Below, one piece after another: positions 27,293-35,749 of a stretch of 64,000 nt of DNA. The notes below the pieces were generated by a model that was not told the DNA's origin, made no database searches, and saw nothing but the letters and a program-made list of their open reading frames with translations. Made by a program: the position numbers and the translations under genes. The stretch lies in NCBI GenBank assembly GCA_905181785.1, contig CAJIZC010000005.1, positions 62,001 to 126,000 on the forward strand. The letters run 5' to 3'. Position 1 is the first letter of the stretch. Each line of letters opens with the position of its first letter. The stretch is from an uncultured Candidatus Poseidoniales archaeon (lineage in GTDB: Archaea > Thermoplasmatota > Poseidoniia > Poseidoniales > Poseidoniaceae).

Positions 27293-28063
27293 ATGAACGC
27301 AAGCGTATCCCCATTTACAGAACCAGAGCAGCGTTCGCTGGAACTTCTTGCCAGCATCATCGAAGCAAACCCTTGGGCGGAGAGTTTGGGTCAAGAAGAG
27401 CATGAAATCAAAATTAGGGTGCAAGGTCAATCGAAGCGTTGGTACCTTATTTCGGCTGCACGGCTCAAAGGTGCTATGACGAGGCTTTCCATCGACAGTT
27501 CGAACCCTTGGAGCGTGAACGTACAAGGGGGGGCCCGAAAGAGGGATATCATCCATAAAAATCAGTACTGCGCAAACCTCTGCCTCAACATTCGTCATGC
27601 ATCTCCGCTGCCTGTTGGGGATCAACTCGCAGCGCTTGGACTCTCGCTTCACAATGATCTTACAACAGCAATGACCATTCCTCTGCTTGCTCAATTCCTC
27701 ATTTGTCCGCGTGAAGAACTGGCCAAGATCATGGTGTTTCAAGATGAAATGGTTGTGTTTCACTCGATGGCTTTCGGCAATGAAGGGCCTTTTGGTGCAT
27801 TTGAAGACCATGAGGAGTTTGAAGAAGAACCAGACAATGTGCACGGGGGATGGGATGAGAGTTTCTTGGAGATTGAACCCTCGGAATCCGTCCCCTCACC
27901 TCAAGAAACTCGAGACAGGACCGCTGTTGAAGCAAACCCTCCGTTTCAGGACCCGCCACAACTCAGCGAAGAGGAACTGGCTGAACAACGGATGTGGGAA
28001 GCCTATGAACAGCACATGGAAGAATTGGCTCAAAGCAGCCGTTGGGACGATAGATCGCCTTAA
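27293..28063 (+). CDS. Unknown soluble protein, 256 residues
   Basis: I do not recognise the family. The first about 165 residues look like a mixed alpha/beta globular domain (KRWYLISAARL, then CANLCLNIRHASPLPVGD, LICPREELAKIMVFQD). The last about 85 are acidic, proline-rich and probably disordered, ending in a short helix EEELAEQRMWEAYEQHMEEL. No signal peptide or membrane helix. It stands divergent from the MocA-like gene and convergent with the acyl-CoA dehydrogenase. Two acidic-tail segments would suit a protein-interaction role, which is inference only. Confidence 0.75.
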   Translation: MNASVSPFTEPEQRSLELLASIIEANPWAESLGQEEHEIKIRVQGQSKRWYLISAARLKGAMTRLSIDSSNPWSVNVQGGARKRDIIHKNQYCANLCLNIRHASPLPVGDQLAALGLSLHNDLTTAMTIPLLAQFLICPREELAKIMVFQDEMVVFHSMAFGNEGPFGAFEDHEEFEEEPDNVHGGWDESFLEIEPSESVPSPQETRDRTAVEANPPFQDPPQLSEEELAEQRMWEAYEQHMEELAQSSRWDDRSP

Positions 28064-28069
28064 TTCGGC

Positions 28070-29218
28070 TCACAGGTCTTTAGTGATTTCACGGCCAATA
28101 ATCATGCGTTGAACTTGCGATGAGCCCTCGTAGATTTGCATCACCTTTGCAGCCCGCATCAACCGAGCCACCGGGTATTCTTCTGAATATCCATAGCCAC
28201 CGTACACCTGGACTGCATCAGTAGAAACTTCCATTGCGGTGTCAGCTGCAAATCGCTTTGCATGGGCAGCGGATTCAGTGTTGCGAATGCCAGCATCAGA
28301 TTCAGCGGCCGATTTCCAAGTTAACATGCGAGACGCCTCAATCTTTGTTTTCATGTCAGCCAGCATGAATTGAATCGCTTGGTGTTGATGTAAATGCTTT
28401 CCAAACGTCTTGCGCTCTCCCGAATATTGCAATGCGTGTTCGTAAGAGGCGCGCGCCAAGCCCGTTGCGTGAGCGGCAATGTTTGGACGTGACACGTCAA
28501 AGGCCTTCATGGCGTTCATCCACCCTCCGGATTCAGAACCGCCAATGAGGTGTTCGGCTGGCACCCTTACGTCATCGAAGTTAATCGAGCGAGTGTCTGA
28601 GCATCGCTGGCCCATGTTGCTTTCTTTCTTGCCAAGGCTGAACCCTGCTGCATCCTTCTCGACGATGAAGCCAGACATGCCACGGTAACCTGCGTCCATG
28701 TCTGTTTTGGCAAGAACGAAGAAGAAATCTGCATGACCAGCGCCAGTGATCCACATTTTTGAACCGTTGATGATGTAATCATCACCGTCACGAACTGCGC
28801 TTGTTTTGCACGCTGCGACATCGGAACCAGCTCCAGGTTCAGTTACAGCGTACGAGGCAAGCGCTCCTTCTTCTGCAACCTTGCGTAGCCATACTTCCTT
28901 CTGAGCGTCTGTTGCCCCGGTGATAATAGGAGCGCATGCGAGGGCGGTGGCGTAAGCTGCTGTTGCGAATCCAGGGTCGCCCCATGCCAGTTCTTCATTG
29001 ACGAGGACTTCCTCCATTGATCCAAGACCAGGGCCTCCGTATGCTTCCGGGATGTGGAGGTTGAGCAAACCCATTTCGTGGGCTGCGAGGATTGTTTCTT
29101 TTGGGTAAGTGGAGGTCGCGTCCCAGTGTTCTGCTTTAGGACGAATCTCTTCCAAAGCAAACTCACGGGCGAGTTCCTTCAACATCTCCTGCATTTCATC
29201 GAGTTGGAAGTTGACCAT
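28070..29218 (-). CDS. Acyl-CoA dehydrogenase
   Basis: Flavoprotein that introduces the alpha-beta double bond in acyl-CoA. Family motifs: CAPIITGATDAQKEVWL, YAVTEPGAGSDVAA, WITGAGHADFF, and near the end VQVYGGYGYSEEYPVARLMR, followed by IYEGSSQVQ, whose Glu364 is the catalytic base position of short- and medium-chain enzymes. Length 382 is typical. A TATA-like box is 25 bp upstream, so the message seems leaderless. No other beta-oxidation gene is near. Chain length or branched-chain preference cannot be read from the sequence. Confidence 0.94.
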   Translation of the reverse strand: MVNFQLDEMQEMLKELAREFALEEIRPKAEHWDATSTYPKETILAAHEMGLLNLHIPEAYGGPGLGSMEEVLVNEELAWGDPGFATAAYATALACAPIITGATDAQKEVWLRKVAEEGALASYAVTEPGAGSDVAACKTSAVRDGDDYIINGSKMWITGAGHADFFFVLAKTDMDAGYRGMSGFIVEKDAAGFSLGKKESNMGQRCSDTRSINFDDVRVPAEHLIGGSESGGWMNAMKAFDVSRPNIAAHATGLARASYEHALQYSGERKTFGKHLHQHQAIQFMLADMKTKIEASRMLTWKSAAESDAGIRNTESAAHAKRFAADTAMEVSTDAVQVYGGYGYSEEYPVARLMRAAKVMQIYEGSSQVQRMIIGREITKDL

Positions 29219-29238
29219 GCCAATGGGAGAAGGCCGCC

Positions 29239-29247
29239 CCTTATGTC
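29239..29247 (-). promoter_or_regulatory. TATA-like box of the acyl-CoA dehydrogenase gene
   Basis: The minus strand reads GACATAAGG, centred 25 bp before the ATG with no ribosome site between: a leaderless arrangement. Confidence 0.5.
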
Positions 29248-29255
29248 TTCATTGT

Positions 29256-30440
29256 TTAGGAGAAGACAAGAACACCACGACGGTGCGCTTCGAGGGTGAT
29301 GAGGAAGATTCCATAGATTGCAATCATAACCCATCCTTCCCACTTCTTGAATTCGTAGGAAGTGCGCATCATCAACAAAGCAGCAAAGCAACCAAAAATG
29401 GTGAATGGCATGATGATGTAAAGAATGAGATCGTGCCCCGCATCCGTGATCGCGAGGGGGTAAACCAATCCAGCAATACCGACGGAAAGCAACGGGTCGG
29501 TAATGTTTGAACCAATGAGGGTCCCAATCGCCACGCCTTGGCTGCGTTTTGCAGCCATCAAAGCAATGGTAAGTTCTGGAAGAGAGGTCCCAATGCCAAG
29601 AATCGTCGTGCTGACAATCGCATCTGGCACTTTGAGTTCATGTGCAATTTGAGCCACATTTTGAATCAATTCATTGGCAGCATAAACGGCGAACGTCAAG
29701 CCCACAAGCACCATGAGGAGGTAGGCCGCTGTACTCCAGGAAGTGCCTTGAACTTCAACTTGGATTCCATCTTCCATCTCTTCTTTTTGAATTTCCTTCC
29801 TGTTGGTCAACAACCATGTGATGTAAAGCAAATAAAGGCTCACGAGGATGGCAGCTTCCCATTGCTGTAGCGTCGCTTCTGTGATCAAAAAGAGGCTGAG
29901 GATGAGAACGGAGAGCACCATGATTTGGCCATCTCTTTTCAACCATGACTCCCTAATTTTCAAGCCCTTATTGATGACAACAACACCCAAAATCAAAGTG
30001 ATTTGAACCAAAATCGAACCCAGAATGTTTCCAATAGCCGTATCTGCAAACTCCGGCGCCTCGGCAATGTTTGAAGCCGATGAGGCTGAAATGAGGATTT
30101 CAGGCAAGGAAGTTCCAATCGAGACGATGGTGAGGCCAATCACCACTTCGGGCAGGCCAACCCTGCGAGCAAGCCCCTTTGCACCTTCGATGAAGAAATC
30201 GGCGGAGAAAATCAACAAGAAAAGGGCGAGAATAACCACGCTAAGCGCAACAATCAGGTTGTTAAGACTAATTCCGTTTGAGATTAATTTCACGGCTAAA
30301 AGGCCAAGAAAGAGGCCCCCAGTGGTGACAAGGGTCTGGAAATGAACCAGTTGGGGAATCCCCATTACCTCCTGGTCGGACCCCATGTTCAACGGTCGAT
30401 GCCCTCCTTCTTCACCATTCTCCTTCAAGTCAAGCGACAT
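29256..30440 (-). CDS. Sodium/calcium exchanger family membrane protein
   Basis: CaCA-superfamily antiporter with the two inverted alpha repeats: GLTIVSIGTSLPEILISAS in the first half and ILGIGTSLPELTIALMAAK with GSNITDPLLSVG in the second. These carry the acidic and polar residues that bind Ca2+ and Na+. About ten to eleven membrane helices; the stretch between repeats (NRKEIQKEEMEDGIQVEVQG) is a short charged loop, as in the prokaryotic YrbG/NCX_Mj type. The first about 40 residues are polar and longer than usual. Divergent from the aquaporin gene, sharing a small AT-rich promoter region. Confidence 0.9.
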   Translation of the reverse strand: MSLDLKENGEEGGHRPLNMGSDQEVMGIPQLVHFQTLVTTGGLFLGLLAVKLISNGISLNNLIVALSVVILALFLLIFSADFFIEGAKGLARRVGLPEVVIGLTIVSIGTSLPEILISASSASNIAEAPEFADTAIGNILGSILVQITLILGVVVINKGLKIRESWLKRDGQIMVLSVLILSLFLITEATLQQWEAAILVSLYLLYITWLLTNRKEIQKEEMEDGIQVEVQGTSWSTAAYLLMVLVGLTFAVYAANELIQNVAQIAHELKVPDAIVSTTILGIGTSLPELTIALMAAKRSQGVAIGTLIGSNITDPLLSVGIAGLVYPLAITDAGHDLILYIIMPFTIFGCFAALLMMRTSYEFKKWEGWVMIAIYGIFLITLEAHRRGVLVFS

Positions 30441-30455
30441 GGGTGATTGAAAAGG

Positions 30456-30464
30456 GATTTAGAG
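30456..30464 (+). promoter_or_regulatory. AT-rich promoter element between exchanger and aquaporin
   Basis: GATTTAGAG is centred 26 bp before ATG 30486 of the aquaporin gene. Read on the other strand it is CTCTAAATC, 20 bp before the exchanger start, so one element could serve both genes. Confidence 0.4.
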
Positions 30465-30485
30465 CATGGCTGGCTCCAGCAAACC

Positions 30486-31109
30486 ATGTGGCAACGTGCC
30501 CTTGCCGAATTTGGTGGCACGTGGTTCATGGTGTTCATTGGATGCGGGAGCATTGCACTTGGAGCGCCAGGTTGGTTGGTTTCATTGGCTTTCGGAGCAG
30601 CAGTTACTGCTGCAATCCTGGTGCTCCAGCCGATCAGTGGCGCTCACATCAACCCTGCAGTGAGCATTGCCTTCATGCGAACTGGCCACTTGGAACGTTC
30701 GGCATTGATGCCTTACATCACCGCACAATTGGGCGGAGCCCTGCTTGCAGCATGGATGCTGAATGGAGTCGGTCCAACTCAACTCGCAGACGGTGTAAGC
30801 GTTGTTGAGGCCACTGCCATTGAAGTGTTCATCACCTTCATGCTGATGGCTTCGATCTATTGGATTGTGATCAAGTCCAAAACTCATGTTTCAATTGCCT
30901 TTTTTGTTGGAGCAACGGTTGCTGTGCTGGCTTACTTTTTCGGACCCCTTACCGGGGCCTCGATGAACCCTGCAAGAACATTTGGACCGAACATGATGGA
31001 GGGATTGTATTCAAGTATTCCTTTCTATAGTTTTACGACAATCGTTGGAGCCTTAATCGCAGCGGAGGTTTACCTGCGCTTTTACAAGAACCTACAGGCT
31101 CAAGACTGA
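30486..31109 (+). CDS. Aquaporin / MIP-family channel
   Basis: Six membrane helices and two half-helices with NPA boxes: SGAHINPAVS and GASMNPARTFGP. The protein passes water or small neutral solutes. The residue after the second NPA is Arg, the selectivity-filter arginine. The small aquaporin-type loops and missing glycerol-facilitator insertions favour a water channel. I chose ATG 30486 (MWQRALAEF) because an AT-rich box is 26 bp upstream and the homologous part starts there; the frame is open from 30447. The end overlaps the convergent E1 gene by 10 bp. Confidence 0.93.
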   Translation: MWQRALAEFGGTWFMVFIGCGSIALGAPGWLVSLAFGAAVTAAILVLQPISGAHINPAVSIAFMRTGHLERSALMPYITAQLGGALLAAWMLNGVGPTQLADGVSVVEATAIEVFITFMLMASIYWIVIKSKTHVSIAFFVGATVAVLAYFFGPLTGASMNPARTFGPNMMEGLYSSIPFYSFTTIVGALIAAEVYLRFYKNLQAQD

Positions 31110-33721
31110 GCGGTAAAACGGACAACATCCACGACATGTTCAGTCGATGGAACTGTGAAGTCTTCAAGCGGTGGGGAGAATGGAACCGGTGTGTCGATCG
31201 CACCGATGACAACGGGTGCTGCCTCAAGTGCGTAGAAACTTGATTCCAAAATACGACTTTGCACCGTGTGGCCAAGACCTCCATTCCATTGCCCTTCTTG
31301 TAGAACAACCAGCCGACCAGTACGGGTGACGGAGTCGATACAAGTTTGTGCATCAAAAGGAAGCAAGGTTCGCAAGTCGACGATTTCGACTTCGATGCCT
31401 TCCTTGGCTAGAGCATCAGCTGCTTGTTTGGCGACGTGAATCATCGCGCCCCAAGTCACGAGGGTGATGTCACGGCCACCACGGATGACCGCAGCCTTGC
31501 CGATTTTGAGGTGTCGTTGTTCTTCAATCGCTTTCTTCACCGGCTCTGTGTCGACCTTTTGATTGATGTTTTGACCCCAACCTGTCAAGCCACCTCCAAG
31601 GCCGTAAAGGCCAATGTGTTCAAGCATAATCACTGGATCATCGAGTTCAGCGCCTTCCATGAGAAGGTCATAGGCGTCTTGTGGAGAACCGGGTGCGATA
31701 ACAACCATTCCAGGGTCGTTTGCAAACCACGATTCAATCATATTGGCATGGAAGGGTCCAGATCGAGTCTTGGCCCCTAAAGGCACCCGGATTGTCATGG
31801 GGCAATCAGCACCCCAGCGCCATCGAAGCATAGCGGCGTTATTGATCAAGGCGTTGTAGCCGAGTGCAGCAAAGCCACCAAATTGTATTTCCACCATCGG
31901 ACGCATGCCAGAGAGAGCGGCGCCCGTGCCCGTATGGACAATGACTGCCTCGCAAAGGGGCATGTCTACAAGTTTGTCAGCGTGGCCAGCATTTTTGAGC
32001 GCCATGTTCATCCCAAACGCCCCGGCTACTTCCATGTCTTCGCCAATGAAAACGCATTTCTCACCATGTCGAGTTGCGATGTCCGCCATCGCTTGTTGAA
32101 TGGCTCTGGCGTAAGTCCAACCTCCTGTTTCGACATAGTTGAGGGTTGTTTCTCCGACTTCGAGAGGAGCGGTTGATTCGGATTCCAACGATGGTTGTTG
32201 GAGGCGTGCAAAGCGCTCTTGATGAGTCTCAGCATCGTTGAGTGTGGTGACGCCCTTCGTCACGGTCGCCGGGTCCGGCCAAGCCATTTCAGTGACATCG
32301 CTCAGGGCTTTGTCCACCATTGATTGCTCTTCTTCTTCCATGTTACTGAGTGCGATTTCGTCCACACCTAAATCCAAAAGCAGTTGCCGGTGGGTTGGCA
32401 GTGGGTCTTTTGCTTCCCAATACTCCAACAAATCTCGATCCACATAACCGGGCGGGGTGCCCGAAGCGTTTCCTAAGTACAGATCATCATGATGATGAGC
32501 ATGCCCGCATCCGCGCATGGTTTCCACGTGGATTAAGGTCGGGCCGCCGCCCTCCATTGCGAATTCTCGGGCGACCGCCGCACTAGCGTGCCATGCAGCA
32601 GGGTCAGATCCGTCAATGGTCCAAGCTGGGAAGCCCATAGCAACCGCTTTATCAGCCCAAACTTCAACACCAGATTGCTTTGCTGGAGGCGTATCAAGAG
32701 CGATTTGATTGTTTTGTAAGATGTAACAAATGGGCAATCCACGAGCTCCTGCGAGGTTCATGGCTTCCCAAAATTCGCCAGAAGATGATGCCCCTTCACC
32801 GATGCATGCAACGTGAAAGCGATCGAGGTTTTGTCGCCAAGCAGCAAACGCCAACCCTGTCATCGTTACGCTTGCAATCGGCAGAGGCGCTGTTGGAGGC
32901 AGCACGCCGACGTGCCACGCCCCGACGTGTAGATCGCGCCCGCCAGCATCCTTCCAACCGCCGTTTTGGTTGGACCCTGCTTTGCCTAGATTGGCAGCCA
33001 TAACGTCAAGCGGTGTGTCCCCCATAGCGAGGCCAAGGCCAATATCCCGAATCATTGGAGCGACTAAATCCCCATCATAGCCTTGCCCGGGTCGAGCGTC
33101 TCGAGGTGAATCTTGTTGCCGATTGAGAGCGGTTGCCACAGCGACAACGCCTTCCTGCCAGGTGGAACGGAAGCCTTTACCTCCAAATCGACCGCCATCA
33201 GGGGTCGACATACCGTCGGTGTAAATGGTCTTGAGATGAGCATCGAGTTTTCGCGTACGGGTCATCAAGCGTTGCCACTCAAGACGGTCGCCAATGTGGA
33301 CCGCCATGTAATGAGCAAGCCGTCGGAAGGTGAGGCGCAGATCGATGAGGAAGTGTTGTGAACGGCGATCAAGGAATTCAGTCATCGTTCGACGGGGAAT
33401 GACTTCAACCGCTTCGTCTTCACCCATCTTCGCCTGAATTTGGGCTTGCAGGCCCCTGTGTACTGCTTCAATGAAACGATTGGTGAAGGTGTGCCATGCT
33501 TCTCCCTCAAACTGGCTTGGTTCGTTTTCAATCAAGACATCCCAAACATTGGCTACCAAAAACAGGTGGCCGTCATGGCGTTGGGCCACGAAACGAAGGA
33601 GTTCCCTGCGAGCAGCGTCAGCAAGCAAAGGCTGATTGAATTTGAGCGGTGAACTTGCCCTCCATTCTGAACCGTGAATTACGGGCAAGTCGCTTTGGCT
33701 CATGGTTCGGCCAATCGTCAC
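31100..33721 (-). CDS. Fused E1 alpha-beta of a 2-oxoacid dehydrogenase complex
   Basis: Thiamin diphosphate-dependent decarboxylase subunit. Residues about 1-500 are the alpha chain; the ThDP motif is GEGASSSGEFWEAMN...LQNN near residues 306-335, with GEG rather than GDG, as in branched-chain oxoacid dehydrogenases. From about 530 the beta chain begins (YARAIQQAMADIATR, FIGEDMEVAGAFG, FGGFAALGYNAL, PGSPQDAYDLL) and ends with the transketolase C-terminal domain. Alpha and beta are normally two genes. No E2 or E3 lies in the window. Start may be GTG 33721 or ATG 33703; a TATA-like TTGTATTTG before 33703 favours the latter. Confidence 0.9.
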   Translation of the reverse strand: MTIGRTMSQSDLPVIHGSEWRASSPLKFNQPLLADAARRELLRFVAQRHDGHLFLVANVWDVLIENEPSQFEGEAWHTFTNRFIEAVHRGLQAQIQAKMGEDEAVEVIPRRTMTEFLDRRSQHFLIDLRLTFRRLAHYMAVHIGDRLEWQRLMTRTRKLDAHLKTIYTDGMSTPDGGRFGGKGFRSTWQEGVVAVATALNRQQDSPRDARPGQGYDGDLVAPMIRDIGLGLAMGDTPLDVMAANLGKAGSNQNGGWKDAGGRDLHVGAWHVGVLPPTAPLPIASVTMTGLAFAAWRQNLDRFHVACIGEGASSSGEFWEAMNLAGARGLPICYILQNNQIALDTPPAKQSGVEVWADKAVAMGFPAWTIDGSDPAAWHASAAVAREFAMEGGGPTLIHVETMRGCGHAHHHDDLYLGNASGTPPGYVDRDLLEYWEAKDPLPTHRQLLLDLGVDEIALSNMEEEEQSMVDKALSDVTEMAWPDPATVTKGVTTLNDAETHQERFARLQQPSLESESTAPLEVGETTLNYVETGGWTYARAIQQAMADIATRHGEKCVFIGEDMEVAGAFGMNMALKNAGHADKLVDMPLCEAVIVHTGTGAALSGMRPMVEIQFGGFAALGYNALINNAAMLRWRWGADCPMTIRVPLGAKTRSGPFHANMIESWFANDPGMVVIAPGSPQDAYDLLMEGAELDDPVIMLEHIGLYGLGGGLTGWGQNINQKVDTEPVKKAIEEQRHLKIGKAAVIRGGRDITLVTWGAMIHVAKQAADALAKEGIEVEIVDLRTLLPFDAQTCIDSVTRTGRLVVLQEGQWNGGLGHTVQSRILESSFYALEAAPVVIGAIDTPVPFSPPLEDFTVPSTEHVVDVVRFTAQS

Positions 33722-33768
33722 CCAAATACAAACCCCACGGGCGATAAAGTTGCTGCAAATCAGCGACT

Positions 33769-34554
33769 TTATTCGCTCTCATCACTCATTGCACCGCCCA
33801 AAGCCCGCATCGAAGCCCGAGTGACGAATACCGTTGCCAGAATGGAGGCAATGATGCCTAAGCCGAGCATGATGCTTCCGGAAGAGGAGGTTTGCACCTC
33901 TTGCAAGGCGTTCCTATTGAGAGCAAAACTACCCAACGCATGGCCGTAATAAGCGTAGGCCAACGAATAGATGATGCTCGATGCGTTTGAGAGCATGAAC
34001 ACTCGAAACGAGACTGGGCCTGCCGACATCATGTAATTGAGCCACTCATCTGGAATCAATGGAGAAAGGCGTACAAGGACGGAGATTCGCATGGCATCTT
34101 CTGCCAATGCCCGTTCAATGCGTTTCATTTTTTCATCGTCTGCAATCGAGGCCTGAATTGTATCCCTAAACAACCAGCGGCCCAAGAGAAAGGCGATCAT
34201 ACCACCAATCATTGAGGCTGCGTAGTTGACCAGTGTGGCGACCCAGAAAGGGAAAATGGCCCCTGCGGCGACCTTGAGCAACGGTGAAGGGATCAACAAT
34301 ACAATGCCAAGGGAAACAGCAAGAGCGTAGAGAATCGGCCCGAGAGGGCCAACGTCTTCAAACCAAGAAATAATCACTTGTGCGTCTTGAAAAAGGACAT
34401 ACCCTGCACCAGCGCATCCAACCAACATCACGGCTCCGAAAAGAGCACGCCAACGGTACAACTGCGGTTGGTTTTCCTTCATTTGTTGAAGGTTGACCTT
34501 CCCGTCGATCAATTGCATTTCAGCCGGCTTGGGAAGGGAAGCAAGGCGCTTCAT
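33769..34554 (-). CDS. VTT-domain (TVP38/TMEM64, DedA-like) membrane protein
   Basis: Membrane protein with the VTT core: LLIPSPLLKVAAGAIFPFW, MIGGMIAFLLGRWLF and LSPLIPDEWLNYMMSAG, the last being the conserved proline segment. About six helices follow an N-terminal cytosolic stretch of about 35 residues. Members of this superfamily have been linked to lipid scrambling and membrane homeostasis. Its start overlaps the receiver-protein stop as ATGA, so the two are one operon. The C-terminal helix ends just before RASMRALGGAMSDESE. Confidence 0.85.
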   Translation of the reverse strand: MKRLASLPKPAEMQLIDGKVNLQQMKENQPQLYRWRALFGAVMLVGCAGAGYVLFQDAQVIISWFEDVGPLGPILYALAVSLGIVLLIPSPLLKVAAGAIFPFWVATLVNYAASMIGGMIAFLLGRWLFRDTIQASIADDEKMKRIERALAEDAMRISVLVRLSPLIPDEWLNYMMSAGPVSFRVFMLSNASSIIYSLAYAYYGHALGSFALNRNALQEVQTSSSGSIMLGLGIIASILATVFVTRASMRALGGAMSDESE

Positions 34555-35639
34555 TCCTCTTCCTCCGCTGCTGGTAAGGCTTCAAGAACATCCTTGAGCA
34601 TTTGTGCAGCGTCTTCGACCTGCGTCATCAGGGTGATGTCCGAAACGGCCCCTGGCTGCCCAAGGTTCCAAAGTAAATCCGATACAAATTCGGTGGTCAG
34701 TCTTGTCATTTGGAGCACTTCGGGGTCAATGGGCGTCATGTTGGCCTCGTGATAAATAGCCACAAGGTCGGGCGTTTCGCTCAAGATGTCATCCATTGCG
34801 TCTTCGACGTCTTGGGCCAAACCTTGGGCTTGAGCCTCAAGAATATCTTCCATTGAAGATTTGAATCCTTGGTTCATCGATTCTAAGCCAGGCTTACCTT
34901 TGCCGAGGGATTCACTGCGTTGGATGTCTCCAAAAGAGGGTGCTTGGGATGTTGGTTGCCCGAGCGCTTGCCCAGCCAAGCCTCCTTGAGCTGCTGACAA
35001 AGCCGTACCGTCGGCTTCTCCGACGAGTTTGTTCAGAGCTAAACGAAGCATTGCCGACATCGTTGATGGGTCCAATTCCTCGTTGACTTCCAATCCTTCT
35101 TCGCCCATTTGGCCGAGGATTTCATCGATGAAACCGCTGTCAATTTTTTCTGGACCAACAAGGCCTTTCAGCATAGGAAGAGCCCAGGTGCTGTCGCCCA
35201 TCGTCATCGATACATCGAAACTTCCACCTTTGCCTCCACCAACGTTGACTTCTGCCGGCGGTGGAACAAATTGTTTTCGAGTGTGCCGATTGAGTTGTTC
35301 AATCAGCGCCGACATATCAATCGGTTTGCCCATCACTTCAGCGACACCTGCCTGCGCCGCACCCACGAGGTATTCTTGACTCGTGTTTCGGGATAGAATG
35401 ACGATTCGGCACTTAAATGCAAATTCTGGGTCGCTCATTAACCGCTGTGAAGCATCAATAGCATCGCCGTTTTTCCATTCACTGTCAAACAAAACCACCT
35501 CTGGCATGATTGCCAAAGCAGTGCCTTCTGCTTGCCGTAGAGTCCCTGCACGGGTGATTTCGAAGCCCTCTCGCTCAAGGGTGTTGGCGAGGAGGCTTCG
35601 ACGGCCTTCGTTTTCATCTGCGACGATTACCTTGGCCAT
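34551..35639 (-). CDS. Receiver-domain protein with unknown C-terminal region
   Basis: CheY-like receiver at residues 1-115: acidic pair Asp8-Glu9, phospho-acceptor Asp52 (VVLFDSEW), Ser83 (VILSRN) and Lys105 (VMGKPID). After a glycine-rich linker (NVGGGKGGSFDV) the remaining about 230 residues are acidic, helical and not a DNA-binding domain that I can see; Met/Gln/Leu-rich stretches such as MSAMLRLALNKLVGEADG recur. No histidine kinase lies nearby. A strong ribosome site (GGGGGGAG) precedes ATG 35639. Coupling with the VTT membrane protein suggests a shared role. Phosphorelay output is not known. Confidence 0.78.
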   Translation of the reverse strand: MAKVIVADENEGRRSLLANTLEREGFEITRAGTLRQAEGTALAIMPEVVLFDSEWKNGDAIDASQRLMSDPEFAFKCRIVILSRNTSQEYLVGAAQAGVAEVMGKPIDMSALIEQLNRHTRKQFVPPPAEVNVGGGKGGSFDVSMTMGDSTWALPMLKGLVGPEKIDSGFIDEILGQMGEEGLEVNEELDPSTMSAMLRLALNKLVGEADGTALSAAQGGLAGQALGQPTSQAPSFGDIQRSESLGKGKPGLESMNQGFKSSMEDILEAQAQGLAQDVEDAMDDILSETPDLVAIYHEANMTPIDPEVLQMTRLTTEFVSDLLWNLGQPGAVSDITLMTQVEDAAQMLKDVLEALPAAEEEE

Positions 35640-35749
35640 GTTCTCCCCCCTTTTCCCTCAAGGGGTTGCTGAGGAGTCTTGAACCTCACCCTTCATTCTG
35701 CCCATGCCATGATGATTGGCAGTGCGCCGGTTGGCGGCCAATGTCGAGG

